In this document: positions 37,712-50,849 of the stretch, piece by piece
How positions within the stretch are numbered: position 1 is the stretch's first letter
How the letters are laid out: the number at the start of each line of letters is the position of its first letter
Assembly (NCBI GenBank): GCA_010093605.1
Contig: MU004182.1
Span: 1,645,032-1,709,031, forward strand
Length of the DNA stretch: 64,000 bases
Direction of reading: 5' to 3'
DNA from: Lophium mytilinum
Lineage: Eukaryota; Ascomycota; Dothideomycetes; Mytilinidiales; Mytilinidiaceae
Program-made: the position numbers and the translations under genes
Notes under the pieces: generated by a model
What the model saw: only the letters and a program-made list of their open reading frames with translations
The model's database searches: none
What the model was told of the DNA's origin: nothing

Positions 37712-39273
37712 CTTTGTTCGCGAAATGAGTCTAAGCGGATCTCATGGCTCGGTCCGACCTCCCGGCTCCGCTTGACTTTGACTGAACTGAATGGAATGTC
37801 TGACTAGTAAAGGACTATCAGCATTTAGAGATAGCTGTTGAAGCTGGGTGAGATCCAAGACAAGAATACGAATAGGTGTTGTGAGTAGAGACCCTTGGAC
37901 GCGGGGAATAGAGTTGTCTTCCTAGAAGCCTCAAGATGAAGTGACAGTGAGAGGGAGAGAATTCGGTCTGACTTCCAAGATATCGAGAGTCAGCAGAAGT
38001 CCAAGTGAGACTGAAAGCACACGTTGCACCGAACTTAACAGCGATTAGTCCTTGGACTGAGCGAACGATCTGCAAAGCTATGAAAGATGAGGAAATAAAG
38101 AGGCAGCTGTTAAGAAGTTGAGAAAGCCTCGACTAGTGTAGCCGACCTTGCACGCTGGCTCCGTAGTAGTTTGTTTCGGAACCAAGTGAGGTGATTTTTG
38201 AAACAGCTTCATCTGAATCCACGCTGTGGAGTGACCAGGGTAGCACTCATGGCACTAGGTCGTAAGCAAAGACACACGAATATATCCCACCGTGAATGCG
38301 ACTGTTGATGGCTAGACATCGTTGCTCAGAGCATGCGTGTGAGGCAGCAAAGGAACCCCATTTTTCTATTCTGTATACCGACTAGTAATCTTTCACATCT
38401 CATTTCGATGTTCGAGACGTCTGAGTTTCCTCGAATAGCCGCAACCGCAGTGCGCAAAAGGTCGATAACCTGTCACGTGACTGCTCTCAACTCTAACTCA
38501 GAGATGAAGCAGCATCGTCGTGCCCATCTCTACATCCAGTTTCGGTATCTATACTTACTTGCTGTACAAGTTCTGGGACCTTGTTCAAAGACCAGGGGCT
38601 TCAGCGCTGGCGGCGCTATCGTCGTTCTGATCACCAGCGGATCCGTAGTAAAGTGCATGCAGCATGGTTCTCGTCATGCGAAAGAGACATGGCATCGATC
38701 CCTCAAAGACATATCGTACGGCTCCATCTCTTTTGCCTAGCCATCCATGTGTAAATCTCGAAGTCGGTGCAATTGATGCGTCGAGCGGAGGAGTGATGAA
38801 GGCCAAGTCGTCAAGGGGTTAGATGGCCGTGCGCCGCCGATGTCGGGCACGCTTTGATGAACGACTGTCTACTCTCCTATTCCATCAAACTTCATCGCAA
38901 CTCTAATCTCACAATGGGAATTCGTATTCGCGAAACCTTGAATCATGGAGTGCTCTTCTAAGAAGCAAACGGACGGCAAGTAAGGTAATCTCAATCGCGT
39001 CGCAAAGCGTGTCATATACTCTAGTTTCTCATAATCATTTCCATCGCTCATATTGTATTCGTACTGCCATCTATCGCTGTGTTGCTCCGGAATAATAGTA
39101 CATTGAGGCCTCCTCCCTAATCTAAGCTTGAAGGTTGTCATACTACAGCTATCTGATGCAGGTGGGCTAGCTATGTCCACTCTCAGGGCCGTTGGAATCA
39201 CCCAAAGAACTATGCTTAGAGACACCCAGTCACATTCACGATTGCTTCGTCGCGAACGAAGCTTTCACTAAGC
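37712..39273. other. Intergenic, no confident gene
   Basis: Separates divergent RBR-B and RBR-C. A 118-codon minus-strand frame (38869-39225) has a plausible composition but no recognisable domain, so it is not called. Confidence 0.5.
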
Positions 39274-40841
39274 ATGGGAAACCCCCGATTCATGTCGCGA
39301 CCGCCTGCGGCGTCGACAGCTAAGCTCGTGGCGCACAGCTTTCAGCCTACGTTCTTCACTAACACACCTTGCACGTTCGTCGCCAGGGCTGTCTCACAAC
39401 AATCTACCAGAATGGCACCCAAAGCTCGCGGCAAGGCCACCGCCAAAGCAGCCCAACTGAAAGCATCAGAGGCCACCCCTGAGGAACCACAGGCTGAGAC
39501 GAGGTACAACTTGCGCAAACGCGAGCGCCCCGACCCAGGACACGAGGCCCAAGCAGGGGAAGGTTCCACAGCAAAGAAGAAGAAACCCGCTCCACCTAAG
39601 AAAGCTCGAGGGCAGAAAGCCCCGAGACCAACCGCAGCAACATCCAAGAAGCCCGCGACAACCCCTGAAGCTTCGACGAAAGCAAAGAGTGGCAAGACGG
39701 AGGGAAAGTCTACACACACACCTACTCCGACGAAGTCACAAAGCAAGGGAAATGACTGCAGCCCACAAAGCGGACGCGAGATCGAAGGGGTCTTGGCCGA
39801 CGCAACTAACAAGGCAGGATCGACCTCACAGATTCAACCCAAACAGAAGATTCCAGGTATAGCCACAAGCTTCAGGGCATTTGATGCATCTCTGGCCGCG
39901 CGCGGAACAAAGTCTTCCCTTGCTGTAGTTCTCAAAGTTGCGGCATCCAATATCAACGCCGGCCGCCACGATTCTGTAGTTTTTCATGCGGACGGAACCC
40001 CGCAGAGCCCTTCAGTTAGGAAGCATTCTTGCACGAGCTGTTACGACACGAAGGCCCAGGAAGACTTTCCATATCTACGCCCGGGGCTCTCGCATAATCA
40101 TCCGATAGAGACGTGCCGCGAATGCCTCCAAGCGTGGATCGCCACTAGGGTCTCTGAGAAGATTGTGCAGATTGGTTGCCCAGAGTGCGATGAGCATTTG
40201 TCACGCGGCGTGGTTGAAGCTGTTGCTGAGAAACGCGTCTTTGATCAGTAGGCATTTCAATATCCTCTATATACGACATATAGCTAACGCGGTAGCGCAG
40301 GCTGTGCGAGCAAGAGAGCCTCAACTTCATTCGGACAATGGAAGGCTTCATAAGCTGCCCAAATGCCGACTGCTCGGGCGGTCATCAGCATCCACATCCC
40401 GAAGAAGAACCTATCTTTACCTGCGAGGTCTGCAATGCTAAATACTGCACCCTTTGCAAGGTGCCGTACCACGATGGACTTACGTGTGCAGAGTACAAGC
40501 AGCGAGGGGGCCTCACAGAGGAGCAGAAGGGCCAAGAGGATGCAACGGCCAAGTTCAAAGAGAAGCGCACGAAGAAGTGTCCGGATTGCCGTAGCCCCAT
40601 TCAAAAGGACAGGGGCTGCGACCACATGACATGTAAGAAGCAACGGCAGCGACGGCGATGGATGCAAGAACATGCTGACACAACGCTGTAGGCAGCTACT
40701 GCAGGAAACAGTTCTGCTGGGATTGTCTAGCGGACTGGAACTCAATCATCCGGAATGACAACAGCCGTCACAACCCGACCTGCAGATGGTATCGTGGAAA
40801 CCTGCCCTCTGCACCCCAAGTATTATCAGACACGGAGTCGG

Positions 40842-40872
<31 letters not shown>

Positions 40873-40930
40873 AGACGAGGATGAGGTCATGTTTGGTAAT
40901 GGTGGGGGGGATGAGAGCCTCTATGATTGA
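39274..40930 (+). CDS. RBR-type E3 ubiquitin ligase with long basic N-terminus (RBR-C)
   Basis: Model: exons 39274-40247, 40301-40632 and 40692-40930, 514 aa; an internal ATG at 39412 (MAPKARGKAT) gives 468 aa and is probably the start. A long Lys/Pro/Ala-rich disordered region precedes RING1 (CTSCYDTKAQEDFP, CRECLQAW, CPECDEHL). The IBR is CPNADCSGGHQH with CEVCNAKYCTLCKVPYH. RING2 is CPDCRSPIQKDRGCDHMTC then KQFCWDC. The C-terminus has an Asp run coded by (GAT)9 at 40844-40870. The basic, AT-hook-like N-terminus suggests nuclear or chromatin association. Intron positions match RBR-A and RBR-B, one before the IBR and one inside the Cys codon of CDHMTC. Confidence 0.88.
40844..40870 (+). repeat. 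(GAT)9 microsatellite coding poly-Asp
   Basis: Perfect triplet run in the last exon of RBR-C, in frame as Asp codons and extended by acidic GAA/GAC/GAG codons. Length variation between strains would be in frame. Confidence 0.9.
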
Positions 40931-41067
40931 CGGTTTGATGTCCGACCTTTCAATGTGCTAAGATGTATCTAGAGGCCGGACGGGAGTCATAACTAGATAC
41001 CAAAGATTAGACCAAGCCATTGACTAAACAGAAGCTAGCCCAAACATTCTTTTAAACCCAATTAGCA

Positions 41068-41667
41068 CTACCACCCCCCTTCCAACCACACAGTCGCCGC
41101 GAAGCTAAACAGCACCCTCCCATCTGGCAGCTTAGCAACAGCTTCGCACGTGTGGTTCCCAGTGTGCATTGCTGGACCCCAAAGCAAGAAGTCCGCCAGA
41201 ACCTCATTGCTACCCGCTTTCAACGGCCCTCCATAACTGAGGTCTCTCCTGACCACCACGGCCTTGAAATCGCTGATCTTGGCCTCGGCCTCGAATATGT
41301 CAGGGCGGTCCGGCACTTCCGCTCTGGTCAGAAGAGTTGCGTTCTCAAGGCCTGGCAGGGCAGGACTGTAGCCTTCTAAGTAGAAGAAGACGCGCTTGTT
41401 TCTGTGATAGTTAGTAAAAATTAACAGAGTGTTCAGGGCGCATTCTTACTTCGTGGGAGGATTTGGAGCCATTTGGAAATATGAGATGATGAAAAGCTGG
41501 TTTGCCTTCTTTGGGCCGGTGTAGTATGCGGGGCTGTCGCCTGGAACCCTTTCACGGGCCACGGGCTCTTCTAACACCAGTTGACCATCACGGGACCCAC
41601 AAACAAAGGTAGGAAACGATACATGGAGAGCCAAGAACAAGAGAAACCTGACAACGGTGATTTTCAT
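41068..41667 (-). CDS. Small secreted protein, probably ML (MD-2/NPC2-like lipid-binding) domain
   Basis: Model: exons 41667-41450 and 41401-41068, 183 aa. The N-terminus MKITVVRFLLFLALHV is a clear signal peptide. The body has YFQMAPNPPTKNKRVFFYLEG, close to the fungal ML-domain stretch around LSPNPP, and a beta-rich remainder ending FSFAATVWL. ML proteins bind sterols or phospholipids, in fungi often as phosphatidylglycerol/phosphatidylinositol transfer proteins. Only one cysteine lies near the C-terminus (HTCEA), so the usual disulfide pattern is reduced; the assignment is moderate. A 48-bp intron joins the exons. It is divergent from the secreted SGNH hydrolase. Confidence 0.65.
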
Positions 41668-42370
41668 CGGAAATGTAATAACTGAGGGAATGGGAAGTTC
41701 GAATGGTTGAGCGACACAGGATGATCTTGCTGCAAATGTTCGCACAATTGAAGACGTTGTCAAGGAGGAAAAGCGGCACAGCAGCACAGCCGCTATTCAA
41801 AGCCCCAGAGCGCGTGACGAAACTCGCCAAGGCGAACACAAGATAGTTCCGTCGAGGCTTAAGAGGCACGTGCGGCACAGCAGATTGTTACGCGATGTCC
41901 CAGACACGTGATACCTTTGTAAACCCAATTATCATGGAGAATCACAACGTACAACAGGCGCCGCGCTTGGCTCAAACACTCCTGCATCAGGGGCATACTG
42001 TCCTCTGATGTAACTCGTTAAGTACTATACGGCACATCAGAAGTTTGTCTCGAGATGCTTCGCTGATGGACTACGCCTCCAGAGCAGAGCTATTTCTGGA
42101 GGAGAACAGCCTCCACCAAAGGATCAAGGCATGGCAATATACCATCACGCGCTCATTCAAGGCTCTGTCATGTTTCAAGCCGAAGGTGTTGCTTTCTTCT
42201 TGAGGACAGATGCCATTTTCTTCGCCACACATTAGGATGCACATATAGAGTACGATGTCCTGGTGTACTATCCAGTACGTTCAAGTCAGTTCAAACAGTT
42301 TGGTGCTAGGTTGTGCTATTTCTCACGTCATTTGTTCGAACTTATACCCCCACTTCAAACAGACGAAACT
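41668..42370. other. Intergenic between two divergent secreted-protein genes
   Basis: About 700 bp that should contain the promoters of the ML-like gene and the SGNH hydrolase gene. I see no further gene. Confidence 0.5.
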
Positions 42371-44291
42371 ATGCTTTCAGTTATCATTGCACTCTTTCTG
42401 TCACTCTTCAGTACGACCTTAGGTGCAGCTTTGCCGTCTCATCGACTGGACAAGCGCATGATTATATCTAAGGATGCTACTGACGCTCTCATCGCCGCCA
42501 ATGTAGACGTAAATAGACCGCATATCAGACCAAGTCAAGTATGTGACCAGCTACTGTCTTCTACGTATGTCTAAGTAGCACGGATGACTGTCTGACATGT
42601 GTTTGTAGAAAGTCGAGGAGATTCTTGGAATTGGGGACTCATACTCGGCGGGCATTGGTTCGAATGGCGACATAGACAGTGACGACGCTTCCTCCACTTG
42701 TCACAGGTTCGCAAGGGCCTGGCCAATGCAACTTAGGAACAGCGACTCCTGGCTGGACTTCAACATCGACAAGCCAAAACTAACATTCGGTGCATGTTCC
42801 GGGGGGGTTATGAAGGATCTACGCGACAATCAATTGCAGCAAGGTGTGCCAAATCCTGCAGATGTGAATCTGAAGATAGGAAAACCACAGGTAGCAGTGC
42901 TCACAATCGCCGGCAACGACGCCCAATTCTCGAAGTAGGTTCATTCCCAGCCCCTTGCCACTCAAGATTCTTATAACTCACTGAAACCGACAGTATCGTC
43001 AACGACTGCATCTACCGCTTCTGGTTTCCGAAGGACTGTAACACGAGATTGACTGAAGTCGAAGAGAAAATTAGAAGCCCGGAGTTCAAGAAAGAAATTA
43101 TGGACACCTATGCTCTGATAATAGGAGCAGGTAGAGACGCCGGCGGAGCAAACCCATCGGAGAGTTTTCAGGCCTTTGTTGGTGGGTACGTCCAGTTCTG
43201 GAACCACGATGATCCAATCTGTGATCAGGTGTTTTGGAATAGGCTGTGGGGCACGAAACTACTCATTACTCGAGAATTGCGGAAGAGAATGAATGACTTG
43301 GCCGACTCACTAAATAGTGTTCTTAAGTCTGCGGCGAACGAGCTACAAGACTTTGGCGTCTTCTACGTTGAAGGGTACCAGAGCGACTTCAGTACACATC
43401 GCTTCTGTGAGCCCCACGACTTGGAGTACCACCAGCATGAAGACATAGGTTCGAGCACGTGGTTTTGGTCGTACCATAGTCCGTACGAGGACGGCAATGA
43501 AGGGCCTACTGAGGACAAGGCCCCTGTAATAGGAACCGACGTCTTCCAAGATCTCCTTGATGTTCTTATTCCGGACAAAGCCGTGCAGCAGACGATCAAC
43601 GACGACAACCCTCCCTGGAACATAAACGAAGCCTTCTCGAGCCAGGAAGCGCTTCTCGCTGCTTACACCGAAGCAACAGCCGGAGCAAACCCGCCGAAAG
43701 ACCCAAAGCCCGATGATGTTAATGCCATCGTCAAGCGGGTATTCCATCCGAAGGGAACCGCACTGACCCAATTCTCTGATCACTTCATGCAGGAGATACG
43801 GAACCATCGAGACGAGATCGAGAAGCCCGGTCCTCCCTACGAACCTGGAATGTGTACCGTACATGTCCGAGAATACCAGAGCTGTGGCAAGAACGAGGAC
43901 AGTCTGAGTGCCGAAGTGGAAATTCGAGATAACAGTGGAACAGTGGTAGGAACTTCGGAAGGAAGAAAGGCCATCAACGATAACGCCCCTCTTCGGCTTT
44001 CTAGTAAACTACCACAGGACTTGGTGATAACGGGCGAGCACCAGGGGGACTACGTACAGTTCACCTACGGATCTTTACACTGGACCTCTGGCGATAAGAA
44101 AGATGGCGACGACGACGACGCATATTGCATTTTAGGTGACTGGGACCCGAGAAGCATCATCGAGTGGATAAACCTCTGCGAGACCTTTCCTAATGCTCTG
44201 CGAGTAAGGGACGGAATACTCTAACCAGATCGATCGTTTGCTAATCTATTCATAGGACAGACAGATGGATTGTTGGTTCAAGTGCGAGTAA
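42371..44291 (+). CDS. Secreted SGNH/GDSL-type hydrolase
   Basis: Model: exons 42371-42538, 42609-42934, 42994-44203 and 44256-44291, 579 aa. A signal peptide (MLSVIIALFLSLFS) leads to a basic site LDKR that may be processed by a Kex2-like protease. The SGNH block I is ILGIGDSYSAGIG with the catalytic Ser, block III is IAGNDAQFS, and a later His lies in HRFCEPHDLEYHQ. Family activity is on esters, lipids or glycan acetyl groups. The last exon, accepted because the splice gives RDRQMDCWFKCE, restores a cysteine-containing C-terminus typical of secreted fungal members; without it the frame stops at 44224. The middle region (about residues 350-430) is acidic and not conserved. Confidence 0.85.
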
Positions 44292-45307
44292 GTTGATACA
44301 TGATCGCTAGAAGGCTCGCCCAAACTTGGTCATCATATTTTCCACAGCCTGCACCAGTGAATGCGCCTACCTCGGGCTACAACACCTCTACTATTGCATA
44401 CTAAAGTGCTATTTTAGATATAGTTACTCGTGGACTGGGACGTGGAGCTATGCTAGTGCCTTTGTTGTGCAGCAAACCTCAATCCAAGGCCCGCCAAAGC
44501 TGTATCCCTGGACATGGCTGAGTTGATATGAGACGCTTTCCATTATTGTACCCTTGTACGATGCATATGGACACTAGATAGCTAACGCTCAGATTTTCTC
44601 GCATCTTTGCGTCAATATTTGGGCCATTCATTGCGCGTCACTTAATCTTTCTTGGAATGGAACCTATCCAGCCACCATATCGGTCGAATCAAACCCATTT
44701 CACGTTTTGTTTGAGTCCTTCATACGTTGTTCCGAATGCTCAAAAATAAAGCCCATACCTGCCCGCCCGATGTAGTAATGCATGCCCTCGCTAGAAAACC
44801 AGGATCTCCGCGTCGTCCTTGCTCGCGGCCCGCATCCCTGCACATCTGCAACATGACGTCGCCTCCACCTTCTCTCCGCTACACAACACGGGACGCTCGA
44901 CCGCACACGCAACGGTCGCGGGAGCCATCTGCGGATCGCCGTTGGTGGACGAGTTCCAGCCACCAGCAATCGCAGGGGGGGCCCAGCTAACAAGGCAGGC
45001 GGAAGAGCGCAAGTACGTCACCCTAGGGCTCATCACGCAGGCTATGTATAACGGGTTGTCGACGTAACGACTCCAAGTCCCACATCTCGACAGCTTTGCA
45101 GACTCGATCCTCTCAATAAATCTGTATCTGTGCTGCTACCACAACCCCTTTTTATTCAAAGTACCGTGCAAATCGTTCAAAACGTCGTCCAAAAAACCCC
45201 TCAAGCTCCCGTCGAAACGGGCCGTCGCCTCCATCGCCCTCCTCACTCTCCTCTCTACCGTGCAGCCGAAACCGAAATTGGACGACGAGGAGATTGCGAA
45301 ACACGAT
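44292..45307. other. Intergenic, no gene seen
   Basis: About 1 kb upstream of the DUF1989 gene. A non-coding leader exon of that gene may lie here, since its first codons cannot be fixed with certainty. Confidence 0.45.
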
Positions 45308-47091
45308 ATGTCGGGAGAGCTGCAGACTATACCCGCGCGTCATGGCGTAGCGACGTTTGTGCCGCGTGGGAGGACGATTAAGATTATCAATACGTATGGC
45401 AAGCAGGTCGTTAGTACGTGGGCATTTGCGCTGCATGAGCCGCCCGAGAAGGATAAGAAGGCAAATGATGAGGCAAATGCAAAGGAAGCGGCTGGGGAAG
45501 AGGTGGAAGAGGAGGAAGAGGAGAAGGGAGTAGATGAGAAGGTGTCAGAGACCGAGGAAACACCAGAGCCCGAGAAGGTTGAAGAGAAAGTTGAGGAGGA
45601 AGTTGAAAAGCCGAAGGAAGAGGCCAAAGATTCCGACGATGCAGACGATCCTCCCGAGGAAGCGCCTGAAGAGAATGCAGACGACCCGCCGGATGAAGCG
45701 CCAGGTGATGCGGAGAAAACGACCAAGAAGGGCGCAGAGAAAAAGGCAGATACAGCGAAGACGGCAAAAACTTGGTCATCCTACCTACCTTCCATCCCGT
45801 ACCGCTCCAAGGCTCCCGCTGCCTCGAAGAAAGACGCTGCGACAGAGAAAAGCGAGAATGAAGCCACTTCCAAGAAGTGGTCTTCCTATATCCCAACTGG
45901 CCAAGGCTTCTCGAGCTACATTCCAAATGTGCAGATGCCGTCGAAGGAGACCCTAAGCGCATTTGCTGGAAGCCACTACAGAGATCCCAACAAGAGCTAT
46001 GCCGAGCAACTGTACGAGTTTTCGAAGACGCCAGTTGGCGCAGGAGGCATTGCTGGTACGTCTACTTGCTCACTCATATCCTTAGCCCAAGCTAACATCA
46101 TCCAGCCGCATCTGGTTCAGGCACAGCATCATCCATCTACGCCGCCTACTCCGCCTACACCAAACTCAGCCCGAACTCCTCCAACCTACCACCCATGGAA
46201 TACCTCTCCCTTCCCCACACCCGCGCGTCCTCCCATCGCCTCGTCCCACAAGCCGAGGATACGCTCCTAACGAATCTCCGCGCCCCAATCTTGACAGTAG
46301 TCGAAGATACCAGTACTGGCGCCCATGACACTCTCACAGCTGCCTGCGATGCAAGTCTTTACGCCACCCTGGGCGTCGAAAAGGCTGCCGAGCACGGCTC
46401 ATGTGCTGAGAACCTCGTCCTAGCGCTCAAAGAGCTCAACGAAAAGGCTGGACTGCAGGGCGCGAAGGCGATCGGTTCGGACGTCACGGTCAATATCGCC
46501 CCGACACCGCTCCATCTCTTTATGAACGCGCCGATCGAGGTTGACACCAAGGAGGAGGGCGCAGGCGCTAAGGGCGTTACTTTCAAGGTTGCGGAGCCCG
46601 CAGGAAGAAAGCGTGCTTTTGTGAGGTTCCGTGCTGAGAGAGATGTGGTGGTTGTTATGAGTGCCTGTCCGATGGATGTGGGCAGTCAGAATGGTGGGAA
46701 GTGTATGGCTGCGAACTTTGTTGTTGAGGCAGGGGAGGAGGAAGAGAAGACAGGCTCGCCGAAGAGTGAAAAGGCTACACCGAAGCAGAAAGGCAAGCCC
46801 GCCAAGCTTCAGGCAGGTCAGAAGAGTAAGAAAGATGAAGAGAAGAAACCAGAGGAGAAGAAATCTGAGGAGAAGAAACCTGAGGAGAAGAACGACGAGG
46901 CGGCGGGAGGGAAACCGATGCCTAAGCCGAAGGGCGGGCCGGCTAAGATCCAGGCTATCATGAAGCAGAAGCAGGAACGTGATGCCGAGGAAAAGGGTGA
47001 AGCTACGCCGCCATCCTCCGGGGATGGAAAGGGGACTGAGGGAGAGCAGAAACCAAAGAAGAAGCCAAAGAAGTTGGAGAGGCGGACTTAG
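45308..47091 (+). CDS. DUF1989 (urea carboxylase-associated family) protein with acidic and basic low-complexity inserts
   Basis: Model: exons 45308-46055 and 46106-47091, 577 aa. The start segment IPARHGVATFVPRGRTIKI is the domain's first strand pair. After an Asp/Glu/Pro/Lys insert of about 130 residues the domain resumes with MEYLSLPHTRASSH, APILTVVEDTSTGAHDTL and AACDASLY, then MSACPMD near the end of the fold. These residues are typical metal-ligand or core positions of DUF1989. A long Lys/Glu-rich tail follows with repeated EEKKPEEKK units. Bacterial relatives accompany urea carboxylase, but fungal function is unknown. Upstream in-frame codons extend the frame to 45260, yet the first ATG is at 45308. 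Confidence 0.8.
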
Positions 47092-47876
47092 GAGGCGTTG
47101 ATTGCTGTAAAAGTATTCTATGTAATTTTGGTCTTCGGAAATACTCTGGCATGTTTAATAGTTAACAAACCTTTCCACGATAGCTATCGGCTCGTGTACT
47201 GCATAATTATTTTTGGCCTTGAGGCACTTAGACAGCTAGGACTGGCTAAATGGTCCCGTGTTAAACGGTCTAGCGCTGATGAGTCATCTAGCGGCTTGGC
47301 GAAATTTCGACGTCTTCCTCTCCCTCGTCCTCCGCACCTTCTTCTTACCTTGTTGGGGTGGCCGAGCTCATGAATCCGGTCCACCTGGCAGACTGTCCTG
47401 CATTGCACTACGCGGCGACGGCTGTCATGAATCTCCTTCGGGGGCTTCACCGGCGTAATTTTTGCTGGTCCGCTATCTGCCTTTTGGCTTTTCATTGACT
47501 GTTCCTGCCTTGCGCAGGACGTTGAAGAAGAGCTTCATCACAGCCAGCTTGCTTCTTGCCCAGCATGGCTCCATCGACATCCAAGTGGTTTGATGTTGAG
47601 TCAATTGGTGAGAGTCGCTAACTCAATATGGCCTAGGAAAGGTGGGGAAACGCTACCTAGGCTGTGTAGATCCGGGGCCTCGGAGCCAGCGATACGACCC
47701 TATCATCAAACCAACTACTCGGGGCCGCTTTTCCACGCCGAGGCAATGCATTTTTTGTGTTTCGTTCCCAAGGTGGAGCTGTGGCGGGGAAGGGAGGTGG
47801 ACGCTGGAGATACATAGGGCTCCATAGATCGACGAATGACAAAACATTCACAACTCAATCTTCTACCTTATACACA
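47092..47876. other. Intergenic, no gene seen
   Basis: Between the DUF1989 stop and the acyl-CoA dehydrogenase start. No feature recognised. Confidence 0.5.
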
Positions 47877-49417
47877 ATGCCTCCAGCATCAGCTAGAATT
47901 CCTCCTCTTGTCAGAGACAAAGTCAGCGATCATGCAAAGAAGACGCTCGATATAGTAAGCTCTTCATCTTGACTTTATGAGCTCACAGCTAACAGAAGTC
48001 AGGTCGAGAAGTTCGTCAACGAAGAATGCATCCCCGCCGACGCCGTCTATTCCGCCCAACTCGGCCAAGGCGAGGCAAGGTGGAGTCTGCCACCCATAAT
48101 GAACGAACTCAAAGAAAAGGCGAAAGCCCTTGGACTATGGAACATGTTTCTGGCAAAGGGTCACTACAAAGAGGGGGCTGGGTTCACCAATCTGGAATAT
48201 GGGTTGATATGCGAACAATTTGGACGGTCGAGGACAGCATCTGAGGCGACGAATAACTCGGCACCAGATACTGGCAACATGGAAGTTCTCGCAAAATATG
48301 GATCGGCAGAGCAAAAGGCGAAGTGGCTTACGCCGTTGTTGAACGGAGAAATCAGGTCAGCATATGTGATGACAGAGCCCTTGACCGCGTCGAGCGATGC
48401 TACGAACGTACAATTGAGCATTCAGCGCGACGGCGACTCCTACGTGTTGAATGGTCAGGTAAGTGGAACCGCTATTTGTTTCCCATTGTCCTCCCTCTGG
48501 CTTATACGAACGCAGAAATGGTGGATATCCGGAGCTGGTGACCCTCGCTGCAAGCTCTACATCGTCCTGGGAAAGACCGATCCGAACAACCCGAACAGAC
48601 ACAAGCAGCAGTCTATGATTCTCGTACCATCCAACACTCCCGGTATCACCATCAAGCGCATGCTCTCTGTCTACGGGTATGACGACGCGCCGCACGGGCA
48701 TGCTCATCTCATATTCAAGAACGTTCGCGTCCCTGCGAATAGCATGGTCCTCGGTGACGGCCGTGGTTTCGAGGTGATGCAAGGACGGATGGGTCCAGGG
48801 CGTATCCATCACGCTATGCGATCCATCGGTGCTGTATGTGCATCCTTTTCCCCGCAGGCGACCTTCATTCTTTCATGCTAATCCGATTCCAGGCCGAAGA
48901 AGCCCTAAGCTGGCTCCTAACCCGCGCAAACGCCGAGCACAAAAAGCCCTTCGGCAAGCTCCTCTCCCAACAAGGCGTAATCCTCCACTGGATCGCCAAA
49001 TCGCGCATCGAAATCGACGCTGCTCGCCTTATCGTACTGAACGCTGCCGCCGCCATAGACACTGGCGACGCGAAGTCTGCCCTCGTCGAGATCGCTGAGG
49101 CAAAGATTCTGGTTCCTAACATGGCACTCACGATCATCGACCGCGCTGTGCAAACCTTCGGCGCACAGGGAGTATGCCAGGACACGCCGCTGGCGGGGAT
49201 GTGGGCGAGTGTGCGGACGATTCGAATTGCGGATGGGCCGGATGAGTCGCATCTGGAGCAGTTGGGGAGACGGGAGAATAAGAAGGCTGGTGAGGCGACG
49301 GATAGGATTCAGACGCAGCTGGATAAGGCGGATGAGTTGTTCAGGAAATATGGGACGGCGCCGTCAGGGCCGTGTACGCCGCTGAATATGAGAGAGATGG
49401 TGCCGGCGAAGTTGTAG
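47877..49417 (+). CDS. Acyl-CoA dehydrogenase, ACAD10/11-like, with PTS1
   Basis: Model: exons 47877-47954, 48003-48458, 48516-48833 and 48893-49417, 458 aa; all three introns are phase 0. Diagnostic stretches: [27 protein letters not shown] for FAD binding, [30 protein letters not shown], and [16 protein letters not shown] near the C-terminus. It should introduce a 2,3 double bond in an acyl-CoA with FAD. The protein ends in AKL, a functional variant of the peroxisomal targeting signal, so it probably acts in peroxisomal beta-oxidation. The catalytic base is not assigned with certainty. A peroxisomal theme is shared with the Fox2-like gene at the window start, though that one lacks PTS1. Confidence 0.93.
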
Positions 49418-50849
49418 GGGTCGGTTAGGGAGTTGACATGGTGTAGTCATGTAGTTCTCAGGCGTCTAATGAGGGTTATTTCTCAAATACATACCTGGTG
49501 CGAATATGCTTTCACACGTGCACGGTTGGTTCTCACATCTACCAACAGATATAAAGCCCCGTCTATCTTCCCCAGTCCGGGTCTCAACAAGAGCCAGGGC
49601 GGCAGTAGATCAAAATATGTTCTGCTACGACTTCCTCATGGAGCTTCAAACCACGTATGGAGAGCTCACATGGGTGGGGAGTCGACAAGCCTGATCAAGC
49701 TCGTGATGGTTCAGACTTTTCCTATCAATCGAACCCTCACCAAAGCCGAAGATGGCGGCAATCTGCATCTCATAATTTCAACACTCATCACATCATACAA
49801 AAATGTAGCTGAGTTTCATCACAGCCATGCCGAAAAGGTGCCATAGAAAAGAGGTGACTTACGTTTTCGAAATATGTTGCCTACGACCATCAGCGAAGCA
49901 CAATAATGCCGATCTCCTTTTTCCTCCATCTCCCATTCTTCGGTTTTTAGGTCATTGCTGATCCTCCTCCTCTCTCCAACTCCATTCGCCGGGTGACTCG
50001 TGACTTTTGGTCCTCCGCCCCCTCTCCAACATCGTTCGAAATTGGTGAGGTTTTCGATGCTCTCCCGCTCCGACTGCATGAATCGTGGAGCCTTGACGTG
50101 TCGATGGCAAGATTCAAGCAGCACGACCCATCGTTGCTTCATTAGAGGATGGTTGAACTCATTCCCTCCTCCCTTTCCCTTGATGAAGGATCATTGTTTG
50201 GACCTGGTAACGGAGGCTTTTATAGGCGAAAGAAGGTTGTTATCACTTGGGCTTGGCGTTAAGCACGTGATATCCTGAAGTAGTAACTCAAACCCTTGTG
50301 TTTCTCTTGCTTGGTTATGCCGACGGTGCCGCGTGCAACGTAGCCGAGGGAAGGGCTCTCTGCTTACGGTCGTCGCTATAGAAAGGGAGAAGAGCAATTT
50401 TGGTATATGCTAACAGGTATCTAGTACCAATTTTTACGACCTATCTATAGCGCGAAAGGCTAACAACGTGTGTTATGCTATGTAGCTTTTGTCATACTTG
50501 AAGCTTAAAAGTATTGAAACACTAACCAATACGAAACTCAGATCGATCGTTTGTATTGGCAGTATAACCATGATAAGGAGCTGGTGATTCCTTATCAGAT
50601 ATGGGGCAACTCAATGAAGATCTCACTAAAGGTAAAGTATAAATGGGTTGAAGAACTGATTCTGTGGAGATTGGTGGAGGAGATTGGCTTGAAGCCATTC
50701 CCTCGATTGGCTGCCGTCTAGTGATTCTTAGCGAACCCCTATTTCTGCCAATACCAACCTCGAATCTTGCGATAGAAATATAGGTCGGCAACCGGAAGGC
50801 ATATACGGAATGCAAATTTGCGATTTAGACGGGGTCCAGCATCGAAAAG
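49418..50849. other. Intergenic, no confident gene
   Basis: About 1.4 kb upstream of the acyltransferase. Open frames here do not carry motifs. Confidence 0.5.

Noticed and set aside
38869-39225. 118-codon minus-strand frame between RBR-B and RBR-C
   Set aside because: No recognisable domain and no supporting neighbouring exon.
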